A stretch of 64,000 nucleotides of DNA from Agromyces lapidis (lineage in GTDB: Bacteria > Actinomycetota > Actinomycetes > Actinomycetales > Microbacteriaceae): positions 1 through 64,000 of the forward strand of contig NZ_WBIQ01000008.1 in assembly GCF_009749405.1 (NCBI RefSeq), written 5' to 3'. Below, in pieces: positions 26,324 through 33,137 of this stretch (positions within the stretch are counted from its first letter, which is position 1; every line of letters begins with the position of its first letter). The position numbers were made by a program, and so were the translations under genes. The notes under the pieces were generated by a model that saw nothing but the letters and a program-made list of their open reading frames with translations, searched no databases and was not told where the DNA came from.

Positions 26324-26560
26324 ATGACCCCGATGGCACCCGAACCGACCGGTCCCGAGGCTGACGACCTCGCCGCCGTGGTCGCGCTGCGAGAGCTCGC
26401 CGACCGCCTCGAAGACGCCGCCGTCGAACGCGCCATGCGCACCGGCTGGAGCTGGAGCCAGGTGGCCGAGGCGCTCGGCGTCACCCGACAGGCCGTGCAC
26501 AAGAAGCACCACCGGCGGCTCGAGATCGCCGGCATCGAACTGAGGAGGCGAAATGCCTGA
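26324..26560 (+). CDS. Small helix-turn-helix DNA-binding protein
   Basis: A 78-residue protein. Residues about 20-40 form a helix (ALRELADRLEDAAVERA), and residues about 42-66 (TGWSWSQVAEALGVTRQAVHKKHHRRL) are a sigma-70 region 4/MerR-like helix-turn-helix with the recognition helix TRQAVHKKHH. There is no effector domain, so it likely acts as a local repressor or sigma-like activator. It is first in a four-gene operon and its stop overlaps the ClpN gene start by eight bases. Operator-like palindromes cover its own promoter. Confidence 0.8.
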   Translation: MTPMAPEPTGPEADDLAAVVALRELADRLEDAAVERAMRTGWSWSQVAEALGVTRQAVHKKHHRRLEIAGIELRRRNA

Positions 26561-27062
26561 CCGTCTGGACGACGAGTCACTCGACATGACCCTGAAGCAG
26601 GTCATCATCAGCGCGATCGACGAGGCGATCCGTCGCGGTGCGCCGAGCGTCGAGGCCGAGCACCTGCTGCTCGCGATCGCCTCCGGCCATGATGCCGCCG
26701 GGCGCACGCTCGCCGAGTTCGGCCTCGACCACGCCGGCGTCGACGCGGCTCTCCGGGGCGAACGCGAGCGATCGCTCCGTGCCGCCGGCATCGAGCCCGT
26801 CGCCGAAGAGCGGCTGCTCGCGACCCGGCAGTCGCGCCCGCGCTGGGGGGCCACGGTGCGTGAGGCGCTGCGTCGGGCCGACTTCTCGGCGCATCGCGGG
26901 CGTCGCCGTGCCGAGCGCGAGCGTCTGGCCGTCGCCGACGCAGCCGTCGGCATCCTGCGCGCCGACCTCGGCACCGTGCCGCGTGCGCTCGCCTACGCAG
27001 GAGTCGACCGCGCCGCGCTCGTCGCGCAGCTCGAGTCGGTCTCGTCCGAGCGGGAGTCCTGA
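26553..27062 (+). CDS. Stand-alone Clp N-terminal domain protein
   Basis: A 169-residue protein consisting of a double Clp N-terminal (ClpC/ClpA-type) repeat with no AAA+ domain: repeat 1 VIISAIDEAIRRGAPSVEAEHLLLAIAS, repeat 2 WGATVREALRRADF...LAVADAAVGILR. In Clp ATPases this domain binds adaptors and substrates such as phospho-arginine proteins. As a free domain it may act as adaptor, anti-adaptor or stress sensor. Start at ATG 26553 with GAGGAGG ribosome site inside the HTH gene, implying coupling. Two bases separate its stop from the ABC ATPase start. Confidence 0.85.
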   Translation: MPDRLDDESLDMTLKQVIISAIDEAIRRGAPSVEAEHLLLAIASGHDAAGRTLAEFGLDHAGVDAALRGERERSLRAAGIEPVAEERLLATRQSRPRWGATVREALRRADFSAHRGRRRAERERLAVADAAVGILRADLGTVPRALAYAGVDRAALVAQLESVSSERES

Positions 27063-27064
27063 CG

Positions 27065-28006
27065 ATGAACCGCCCGACGAGGTCGGTCGATCGCCCCGTG
27101 ATCGAGGTCGAGGAGCTGCGCATGCGGTACGGCGCGGTCGACGTGCTGAAGGGCGTGTCGTTCGAGGTGCGCCGGGGCGAGGTAGTCGCCCTGCTGGGGC
27201 CGAACGGTGCCGGCAAGTCCACCACGATCGAGATCCTCGAGGGGCTGCGGGCGCGTTCGGCCGGTCGAGTCGAGGTGCTCGGGGTCGACCCGGCCCACGG
27301 CGGCGAGGACTGGCGCGCAAGGTCGGGCATCGTGCTGCAGTCGTGGCGGGACCACGCGAAGTGGCGGGTCCGTGAGCTGCTCGCGTATCAAGGCTCGCTC
27401 TACGCCCGGTACACCACCGAACGGATGCCCCGCCCGTGGGACGTCGACGAGCTGCTCGGGGCGGTCGGCCTCTCAGACCACGCCGGACGGCGGCTCTCCG
27501 CGCTCTCGGGTGGCCAGCGACGCCGCCTCGACGTGGCGGTCGGCCTCGTCGGCCGACCCGAACTGGTCTACTTCGACGAGCCGACCGCCGGACTCGACCC
27601 GCAGGCGCGCCGGGACTTCCACGACCTGGTCCGTCGCGTCTCGCGTGAGCTCGATACGACGGCCCTCATCACCACGCACGATCTCGCCGAGGCCGAGCAG
27701 CTCGCCGACCGCATCATCATCCTCACCCAGGGCCGGATCATCGCCGACGGCACCGCCGAGGAACTGGCGCGGCAGATCGTGGGCGCCGACGAGGTGCGCT
27801 GGGTGCAGGGCGGCGACCGTCGCACCCGGCTCGTCGCCGACTCGACGGCGTTCGCGCGCGAGCTGCTGCTCGAGCACGGCACGGCGGTCAGCGCGCTCGA
27901 GATCCGTCGCGCGTCGCTCGAGGACACGTATCTGACACTGGTCCGCGAGGCCGAAACCGCTGCGATGGTCGCGGACGAGCAGGAGCTGCAGGGGGCGGCA
28001 CGATGA
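27065..28006 (+). CDS. ABC transporter ATP-binding protein (DrrA/CcmA-like)
   Basis: A 313-residue ATPase with Walker A GPNGAGKSTTIE, Q-loop IVLQSWRDHAKWRVRELL, signature LSGGQRRRLDVAVGL, Walker B LVYFDEPTAGLDP and H-loop TTHDLAEAEQLADRI. The C-terminal 90 residues form a regulatory extension typical of ABC-2 drug/daunorubicin-resistance type exporters. It forms a two-component exporter with the overlapping downstream permease. Operon position with HTH and ClpN genes suggests stress or antibiotic-responsive export (inference). Confidence 0.92.
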   Translation: MNRPTRSVDRPVIEVEELRMRYGAVDVLKGVSFEVRRGEVVALLGPNGAGKSTTIEILEGLRARSAGRVEVLGVDPAHGGEDWRARSGIVLQSWRDHAKWRVRELLAYQGSLYARYTTERMPRPWDVDELLGAVGLSDHAGRRLSALSGGQRRRLDVAVGLVGRPELVYFDEPTAGLDPQARRDFHDLVRRVSRELDTTALITTHDLAEAEQLADRIIILTQGRIIADGTAEELARQIVGADEVRWVQGGDRRTRLVADSTAFARELLLEHGTAVSALEIRRASLEDTYLTLVREAETAAMVADEQELQGAAR

Positions 28007-28845
28007 GCAACGGAATCCCGGGAGTCCGCGCGGGGTTCGCGCGCGGCATGATCGAGCTCCGGCTCGCGTTCAGCGGCGCGGAGCTCGTCGGCCAGCTGCT
28101 CTGGCCGGTGGCCACGCTGGTCGCCGTCTTCCTCCTCCGCGACGTTCCGATCGGCCCCGACTACACGCTCGACACCTTCATCCTGCCGGGCGCGCTCGGC
28201 ATGTTCGTGGCGCTCGGCATGCTGCTCGTCGTGCAGCAGCTCGCCGCCGACCGCGAGGACGGCTCCCTGCTGCGTGCGAAGGTCACCCCGAACGGCATCC
28301 GGGCGTACCTCATCGGCAAGCTCGTGCAGATCTCGGCGACGATCCTCGCCTACCTCGCGATCCTCCTCCTCCCGGGGCTCGTCTTCGTCGACGGGCTCGA
28401 CACCGGCCGGCCGGGTTCGTGGCTGACCTTCGCGTGGGTCCTGGGGCTCGGCCTCGTCGCGACCCAGGCCATCGGCGTCTTCGTCGGGTCGTTCGTCTCG
28501 ACGTCGCGAGGAGCAGGCTACGTCTCCCTGCCGGTCCTCGGACTCATCGCGATCTCGGGCATCTTCGCGCCGATCACCGCGTTGCCCGAGTGGCTGCAGT
28601 GGGTCGCGCAGGCGTTCCCCGTGTACTGGCTCGGCCTCGGCATGCGCTCGGCGCTGCTGCCCGACGCGCCGGCCGCGATCGAGCTTCACGGCTCGTGGCG
28701 ACCGGTGGAGACGGCGGTGGTGCTCGGAGCGTGGAGCCTCGTCGGACTCGTCCTGGCGCCGATCGTCCTCCGGCGGATGACCCGGCGCGAGTCGGGTTCG
28801 CGCGTCGCCGCGCGCCGCGAGCGGGCCCTGCAGCGTCTCGGCTAG
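28003..28845 (+). CDS. ABC-2 type transporter permease
   Basis: A 280-residue membrane protein with six predicted helices and the ABC-2 pattern: an amphipathic N-terminus GVRAGFARGMIELRLAF, a first helix SGAELVGQLLWPVATLVAVF, the AADREDGSLLRAKVTPNG loop after helix 2, and the late SGIFAPITALPEWLQWVAQAFPVYWLG segment. ATG overlaps the ATPase stop (ATGA). It is the final gene of the HTH-ClpN-ABC operon. Substrate unknown; lipids, peptides or drugs are usual. Confidence 0.9.
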   Translation: MSNGIPGVRAGFARGMIELRLAFSGAELVGQLLWPVATLVAVFLLRDVPIGPDYTLDTFILPGALGMFVALGMLLVVQQLAADREDGSLLRAKVTPNGIRAYLIGKLVQISATILAYLAILLLPGLVFVDGLDTGRPGSWLTFAWVLGLGLVATQAIGVFVGSFVSTSRGAGYVSLPVLGLIAISGIFAPITALPEWLQWVAQAFPVYWLGLGMRSALLPDAPAAIELHGSWRPVETAVVLGAWSLVGLVLAPIVLRRMTRRESGSRVAARRERALQRLG

Positions 28846-28864
28846 GGGCCCGCCCGCGTCGTGA

Positions 28865-29461
28865 CTAGCGCTGCGTCTTGCGCGCCGTGATCTGCCCGGT
28901 GTCGAAGCCGAGCAGGTGCAGCCCGCCGTGGAAGCGGGCGTGCTCGACCTTGATGCAGCGGTCCATGACGACGGTGAGACCCTGCTCCTCGCCGGAGTAC
29001 GCGGCCTCCTCGTTCCAGATGCCGAGCTGCACCCAGATGGTCTTCGCCCCCACCGCGACGACGTCGTCGATGACGCTCGGGATGTCGCTGCCGCGGCGGA
29101 ACACCACGACGATGTCGGGCACCTCGGGCAGGTCTTTCAGGTTCGCGTACGCCGGCTGCCCGAGGATCTCGGTCTCCATGGGGTTCACGAAGTAGAGCCG
29201 GTAGTCGCTCGACTGCTGCAGGTAGGTGCCGACGAAAAAGCTCGAGCGCTGCGGCTTCGGCGAGGCGCCGACGATCGCGACCGACTTCGCCGCGTTGAGG
29301 ATGCGCTGGCGGGCCTTCGCGTCGGGCCCGACCCAGGTGCGCTGCGAGTGCAGCAGCTTCGCGAGGGGCGAGGAGGCCGGCAGCTCGCAGGAGAGGCCGT
29401 TCGCGAAGCGGACCGTCTCGAGGGAGTCGGTCGCGGCATCCGTCGTCTGGGTGTCGGTCAT
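28865..29461 (-). CDS. CoA-binding (CoA_binding_2/YccU-like) protein
   Basis: A 198-residue protein with a Rossmann CoA-binding domain (about residues 60-180): AKSVAIVGASPKPQRSSFFVGTYL, YFVNPMETEILGQPAYANLKDLPEVPDIVVVFRRGSDIP, TIWVQLGIWNEEAA, and VVMDRCIKVEHARF. The GASPKPxR loop is the CoA phosphate-binding signature. An N-terminal extension of about 55 residues is present. ATG at 29461 overlaps the metY stop (ATGA), so translation is coupled to the sulfhydrylase. It may sense CoA status for methionine or cysteine synthesis (inference). Confidence 0.88.
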   Translation of the reverse strand: MTDTQTTDAATDSLETVRFANGLSCELPASSPLAKLLHSQRTWVGPDAKARQRILNAAKSVAIVGASPKPQRSSFFVGTYLQQSSDYRLYFVNPMETEILGQPAYANLKDLPEVPDIVVVFRRGSDIPSVIDDVVAVGAKTIWVQLGIWNEEAAYSGEEQGLTVVMDRCIKVEHARFHGGLHLLGFDTGQITARKTQR

Positions 29462-30753
29462 CGCGTGCCTCCGGTCGCGGCGTCGAGCGCCTGGTCGAGA
29501 TCGTAGATGATGTCGTCGGCGTCCTCGATGCCGACCGACAGTCGCACCACCCCGGGCGCGACCCCCGCGTCGACGAGCTGCTGCTCGGTGAGCTGCGCGT
29601 GCGTCGTCGAGGCGGGGTGGATGATCAGGGTCTTCGCGTCGCCGATGTTCGCGAGGTGCGAGGCGAGGTTCACGTTCTCGATGAGCGCCTGACCGACGGT
29701 GCGGCCGCCCTTCACCTCGAAGCTGAACACCGAGCCCGGTCCCTTCGGCAGGTACTTCTGCGCCCGGTCGTGGTGCGGATGGTCGGGGAGGCCGGCCCAC
29801 AGCACCCGTTCGATGCGCGGGTCCTCGGCGAGCCAGTTCGCGACGGTGCGCGCGTTGTCGACGTGCGCCTGGATGCGGTACGGCAGCGTCTCGACGCCCT
29901 GCGCGAGCAGGAACGCGGAGTGCGGCGCGAGCGACGGCCCGATGTCGCGCAGCTGCTCGGCACGCAGCCGCGTGAGGAACGCGTACTCGCCGAAATTGCC
30001 CGACCACTCGAGGCCGCCGTAGCTCGGCACCGGCTGCCCGAACAGCGGGAACTTCTCGGAATGCCAGTGGAAGCGCCCCGACTCGACGACGACGCCGCCG
30101 AGCGTGGTGCCGTGACCGCCGAGGAACTTCGTCGCCGAGTGCGTGACGAGGTCGGCGCCCCACTCGATCGGCCGGTTGAGGTAGGGCGTCGCGAGGGTCG
30201 AGTCGACGATGAAGGGGATGCCGTGCGCGTGCGCGACGTCGGCGAGCGCCTCGAGGTCGGCGATCTCGCCCGAGGGGTTCGCAATGGTCTCGACGAAGAG
30301 CGCCTTCGTGTTCTCGCGAATCGCGGCCGCGTAGTCGGATGCCTCGGAGCTCGCCACGAACGTCGTCTCGATGCCGAAGCGGCGGAGCGTGACATCCAGC
30401 TGCGTGATCGAACCGCCGTAGAGGTTCGCGCTGGCCACGATGTGGTCGCCGGCGCCCGCGAGCGAGGCGAAGGTGATGTACTGCGCCGAGAGTCCCGACG
30501 CGGTCGCGACCGCGCCGAGGCCGCCCTCGAGGCTCGCCACGCGCTCCTCGAAGCTCGCGACCGTCGGGTTCGCGAGCCGCGAGTAGATGTTGCCGTACTT
30601 CTGCAGCGCGAAGCGGGCGGCCGCATCGGCGGTGTCGTCGAAGACGAACGCGCTCGTCTGGTAGATCGGCAGCGCGCGGGCGCCCGTCACCTGGTCGGGG
30701 ATGTTGCCCGCATGGATGGCGCGGGTCTTGAAGCCGTATTCGCGGTCTGCCAT
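29458..30753 (-). CDS. metY: O-acetylhomoserine sulfhydrylase (PLP-dependent)
   Basis: A 431-residue Cys/Met-metabolism PLP enzyme. It begins MADREYGFKTRAIHAGNIPD; substrate/PLP residues appear in YSRLANPT, ASGLSAQY, and the Schiff-base Lys209 in THSATKFLGGHGTT. Length and the NSFLL-type region SAFLLAQGVETLPYRIQAHVDNA are typical of MetY, which makes homocysteine from O-acetylhomoserine and sulfide. Start at ATG 30753; the longer upstream frame is non-conserved. It overlaps the CoA-binding gene downstream. Confidence 0.94.
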   Translation of the reverse strand: MADREYGFKTRAIHAGNIPDQVTGARALPIYQTSAFVFDDTADAAARFALQKYGNIYSRLANPTVASFEERVASLEGGLGAVATASGLSAQYITFASLAGAGDHIVASANLYGGSITQLDVTLRRFGIETTFVASSEASDYAAAIRENTKALFVETIANPSGEIADLEALADVAHAHGIPFIVDSTLATPYLNRPIEWGADLVTHSATKFLGGHGTTLGGVVVESGRFHWHSEKFPLFGQPVPSYGGLEWSGNFGEYAFLTRLRAEQLRDIGPSLAPHSAFLLAQGVETLPYRIQAHVDNARTVANWLAEDPRIERVLWAGLPDHPHHDRAQKYLPKGPGSVFSFEVKGGRTVGQALIENVNLASHLANIGDAKTLIIHPASTTHAQLTEQQLVDAGVAPGVVRLSVGIEDADDIIYDLDQALDAATGGTR

Positions 30754-30863
30754 GCGGGCAACGCTACGCGCGCGACAGGGCCTCGCCGGTGCGATTCGTA
30801 ACGCAGGGCAACGCGAGTTCGCGGATCCTTCGCGCGTGGTGCGCACAGGGCGTTCGCGTTCTC

Positions 30864-30962
30864 TAGGCTCTTCTGGTGATCGATCGGCATTCCGCCCCGT
30901 GGACCCGGGCACCCGGCTCTGCGATCGGCGCACCCGCAGTACGGGAACCCGCGCATGTCTGA
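30864..30962 (+). promoter_or_regulatory. Promoter and predicted leaderless 28-codon leader ORF overlapping nadR
   Basis: TAGGCT at 30864-30869 is followed after six bases by GTG (30876), the same geometry seen at other leaderless genes in this window. The GTG opens a 28-codon reading frame (VIDRHSAPWTRAPGS...) ending at TGA 30960-30962, which overlaps the nadR ATG (30955) in another frame. A ribosome finishing this frame would stop on the nadR start, where only a weak GGGAA precedes the ATG. I infer a translationally coupled leader peptide. Confidence 0.45.
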
Positions 30963-31998
30963 GCGCGAGGACCGCTTCGCGCACGGGCTCGTCGTCGGCA
31001 AGTTCTCCCCGCTGCACGCCGGGCACTCCAGCCTCATCACGAGCGCGCTGCGCGCGTGCGACCGGGTCACGGTCGAGGTGCTCGGATCGAGTGTCGAGAC
31101 GATTCCGCTCGCCGCCCGCGCCGAGTGGGTGCGCGAGGAGCATCCGACCGCGAGGGTCGTCGCCGCCGTCGACGACACCCCCGTCGACTTCGAATCGGAT
31201 GCCTCGTGGGAGGCCCACACCGCGCTCATCGCGACGCTCGCCGCCGGCCCTGTCGACGCCGTCTTCACGAACGACCCGTACGGCGCCGAACTGGCCGGCC
31301 GTCTCGGCGCCGAGTGGGTGCAGGTCGACCCGGGCCGCGTGCTGAATCCCGTGTCGGGCACGGCGGTGCGCGCCGATCCGTGGGGACACTGGCACGAGCT
31401 CGCCCCGGCCGCGCGCGCCCACCTCGCGGCCCGCGTGGTCGTCGTCGGCGCCGAGTCGACCGGCACGACGACCCTCGCGGCCGCGCTCGCCGAGGTGCTC
31501 GGCACCGAGTGGGTGCCCGAGTACGGGCGTGAGTACCTCGAAGTGCGCGAGGGCGGGCCGGCGGCGCCGTGGCGCAGCGACGAGTTCGACCTCGTCGTCG
31601 ACCGGCAGCTCGCGCTCGAGCATGCGGCGCTGCGCCGGGTGCCGGTGCCGGTGCTGGTCTGCGACACCGACGTGCTCGCGACGACGATCCGGCACGAGCG
31701 GCACGTCGGGCACCCGGCTCCCCGCCTCGCCGCCCGCGCCGCCGCGCATCGGCCGGCGCTCTACGTGCTCGCGGGCGACGAGATCCCCTTCGTGCGCGGC
31801 GGGATGCGCGACGGCGAGCACCAGCGCCACGACACGCAACGGCGGTTCCGCGAGGTGCTCGACCAGAGCGGTGTGCCGTGGCTCGAGGTGCACGGCGAGG
31901 TCGAAGATCGCGTCGCGCAGACGCTGCCCGTGATCCAGTCGGTGCTGCGCGACCACCTCTCGTTCGTCGCACCGACGCGCGCTACGGTGGGTCGATGA
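30955..31998 (+). CDS. nadR: NadR-like bifunctional NMN adenylyltransferase / ribosylnicotinamide kinase
   Basis: A 347-residue two-domain protein. The N-terminal nucleotidyltransferase domain has GLVVGKFSPLHAGHSSLI with the HxGH motif at 21-24. The C-terminal kinase domain begins VVVVGAESTGTTTLAAALAEVLG at about residue 158 and continues with VPEYGREYLE and CDTDVLATTI. The P-loop reads GAESTGTTT, with Thr where canonical Walker A has Lys. There is no N-terminal DNA-binding domain. It would phosphorylate nicotinamide riboside taken up by PnuC and form NAD. ATGA overlap with next gene. Confidence 0.9.
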   Translation: MSEREDRFAHGLVVGKFSPLHAGHSSLITSALRACDRVTVEVLGSSVETIPLAARAEWVREEHPTARVVAAVDDTPVDFESDASWEAHTALIATLAAGPVDAVFTNDPYGAELAGRLGAEWVQVDPGRVLNPVSGTAVRADPWGHWHELAPAARAHLAARVVVVGAESTGTTTLAAALAEVLGTEWVPEYGREYLEVREGGPAAPWRSDEFDLVVDRQLALEHAALRRVPVPVLVCDTDVLATTIRHERHVGHPAPRLAARAAAHRPALYVLAGDEIPFVRGGMRDGEHQRHDTQRRFREVLDQSGVPWLEVHGEVEDRVAQTLPVIQSVLRDHLSFVAPTRATVGR

Positions 31999-32291
31999 TC
32001 CTCGAACATGCCCTCCTGCCCGTCGTGCCCGGCCGCGAGGCCGAGTTCGAGTCCGTGTTCGCGGAGGCGAAGCTGATCATCTCGTCGATGCCGGGCTTCG
32101 TCGACTTGACCCTCTCGCGCTCGATCGAGACCCCGAACGAGTACCTGCTGCTCGTGCACTGGGAGAGCGTCGAGGCGCACGAGCAGGGGTTCCGCGGCTC
32201 GCCCGAGTACGAGCGCTGGCGGGCGCTGCTGCACGGGTTCTACGAGCCCTTCCCGGTGGTCGAGCACTTCGCCCTCGTGCATACGGCGTAA
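31995..32291 (+). CDS. ABM-domain (antibiotic biosynthesis monooxygenase-like) protein
   Basis: A 98-residue ferredoxin-like alpha/beta-barrel domain: begins MILEHALLPVVPGREAEFESVF, followed by SMPGFVDLTLSRSIETPNEYLLLVHWESVEAHEQGF and a C-terminal EPFPVVEHF strand. ABM proteins include quinol monooxygenases and haem-degrading enzymes, but many are uncharacterised; the haem-degrading His/Asn set is not evident. ATG overlaps the nadR stop, and an internal TACGGT (31983-31988) six bases before the ATG could also give a leaderless transcript. Confidence 0.83.
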   Translation: MILEHALLPVVPGREAEFESVFAEAKLIISSMPGFVDLTLSRSIETPNEYLLLVHWESVEAHEQGFRGSPEYERWRALLHGFYEPFPVVEHFALVHTA

Positions 32292-32302
32292 TCGTGCACA
32301 GC

Positions 32303-32328
32303 GCCTGATCAGGCACGCTTGCTACTCT
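32303..32328 (+). promoter_or_regulatory. Promoter region of the guanidine exporter with GCCTGATCAGGC palindrome
   Basis: A -10-like TACTCT at 32323-32328 would start transcription about 20 bases before the riboswitch. A perfect 12-bp palindrome GCCTGATCAGGC (32303-32314) lies in the spacer and could be an operator or the terminator hairpin of the ABM gene ending at 32291. Confidence 0.35.
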
Positions 32329-32351
32329 GATCGCAGGTCGTGAGAGACGGC

Positions 32352-32394
32352 CACCGGACGAGGGCACCCAGTACCCGGACATGACGACTGGCTC
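32352..32394 (+). promoter_or_regulatory. Guanidine-III (ykkC-III) riboswitch
   Basis: The conserved guanidine-III core is present: CCGGACGAGG at 32354-32363, then GTACCCGG at 32371-32378, whose CCGG pairs with the 5' CCGG. CCAG (32368-32371) pairs with CTGG (32388-32391) to make the pseudoknot. The Shine-Dalgarno AAGGAG (32395-32400) begins right after the pseudoknot strand, so ligand binding can control its exposure. It precedes a SugE/Gdx-type exporter, the standard target of guanidine riboswitches. Guanidinium should switch translation on. Confidence 0.88.
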
Positions 32395-32409
32395 AAGGAG
32401 TGAACAGTC

Positions 32410-32739
32410 ATGGCGTGGGTCATCCTCATCGCGTCCGGTGTGCTCGAAGCCGTCTGGGCCACCGCCCTCGGCAAGTCCGAGGGCTTCACGAAGCTCTGGC
32501 CGTCGGTGATCTTCTTCGGCGCGCTCGTGCTCTCGATGGGCGGTCTCGCCTGGGCGATGCGCGACATCTCGACCGGTACCGCGTACGCGGTCTGGGTCGG
32601 CATCGGCGCGTCGCTGACGGTCGTCTGGGCGATGATCACGGGCGACTCGGATGTCTCGTGGATGAAGATCGCCCTGCTGGTCGGCCTCATCGGCTGCGTC
32701 ATCGGCCTGAAGTTCGTCGACGGCGGTGCGGGCCACTAG
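32410..32739 (+). CDS. gdx: Small multidrug resistance family guanidinium exporter (Gdx/SugE)
   Basis: A 109-residue four-helix SMR protein. It begins MAWVILIASGVLEAVWATALGKSEG with the essential Glu13 and the WATALGKSEGF signature of the Gdx (formerly SugE) subgroup, then GGLAWAMRDISTGTAYAVWVGIGA in helix 3. Gdx proteins export guanidinium in exchange for two protons as antiparallel dimers. The guanidine-III riboswitch immediately upstream confirms the subgroup. The final helix ends VIGLKFVDG. Confidence 0.94.
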   Translation: MAWVILIASGVLEAVWATALGKSEGFTKLWPSVIFFGALVLSMGGLAWAMRDISTGTAYAVWVGIGASLTVVWAMITGDSDVSWMKIALLVGLIGCVIGLKFVDGGAGH

Positions 32740-32757
32740 CGCCGGCGGGGTCGGTGT

Positions 32758-33135
32758 CTACTGCTCGGCTGCGGGCTGCCAGGCGAGCGCGACCCAGATC
32801 ACGAGCGCGTTGAACGCGAAGCCGACGACGATGAGCACGTTGTCGTAGAGGCCCTTGTAGGGCAGGCCCGACAGGTTGAACACGACGAGCGCCGCCGAGA
32901 CGATGACGGTGATCCACTTGAGCGGGGTCGCGGGCACCATGAGCGAGACCGTGATCATCGCGATGGGCACGAGCATGATGAGGGCGGCCAGCAACCACAT
33001 CCAGCTCGCGGCGGCCCTGTCGGCGATCCTGCCGGGCTCGGCGTCGCCCGAGAAGATGCGCAGCACGTCGCCGAGCAGGTAGACGAGCATGAGCGAGATC
33101 CAGCCGCCGGCGAGGATGATGCGGGTCGGGTCCAT
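32758..33135 (-). CDS. Four-helix membrane protein of unknown function (DUF6326-like)
   Basis: A 125-residue protein with four hydrophobic segments. The N-terminus ILAGGWISLMLVYLLGDVLRIFSG and the final NLSGLPYKGLYDNVLIVVGFAFNALVIW give the impression of the DUF6326 membrane family, but that assignment is from memory of pattern only. It ends convergent with gdx and starts three bases after the oxidoreductase stop, so it is probably co-transcribed with the TetR-controlled oxidoreductase. Confidence 0.7.
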   Translation of the reverse strand: MDPTRIILAGGWISLMLVYLLGDVLRIFSGDAEPGRIADRAAASWMWLLAALIMLVPIAMITVSLMVPATPLKWITVIVSAALVVFNLSGLPYKGLYDNVLIVVGFAFNALVIWVALAWQPAAEQ

Positions 33136-33137
33136 GG

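Noticed and set aside
29458..31956. metY extended upstream to an 832-codon frame
   Set aside because: The extra 400 codons are antisense to nadR and non-conserved; MetY homology begins precisely at the ATG at 30753.
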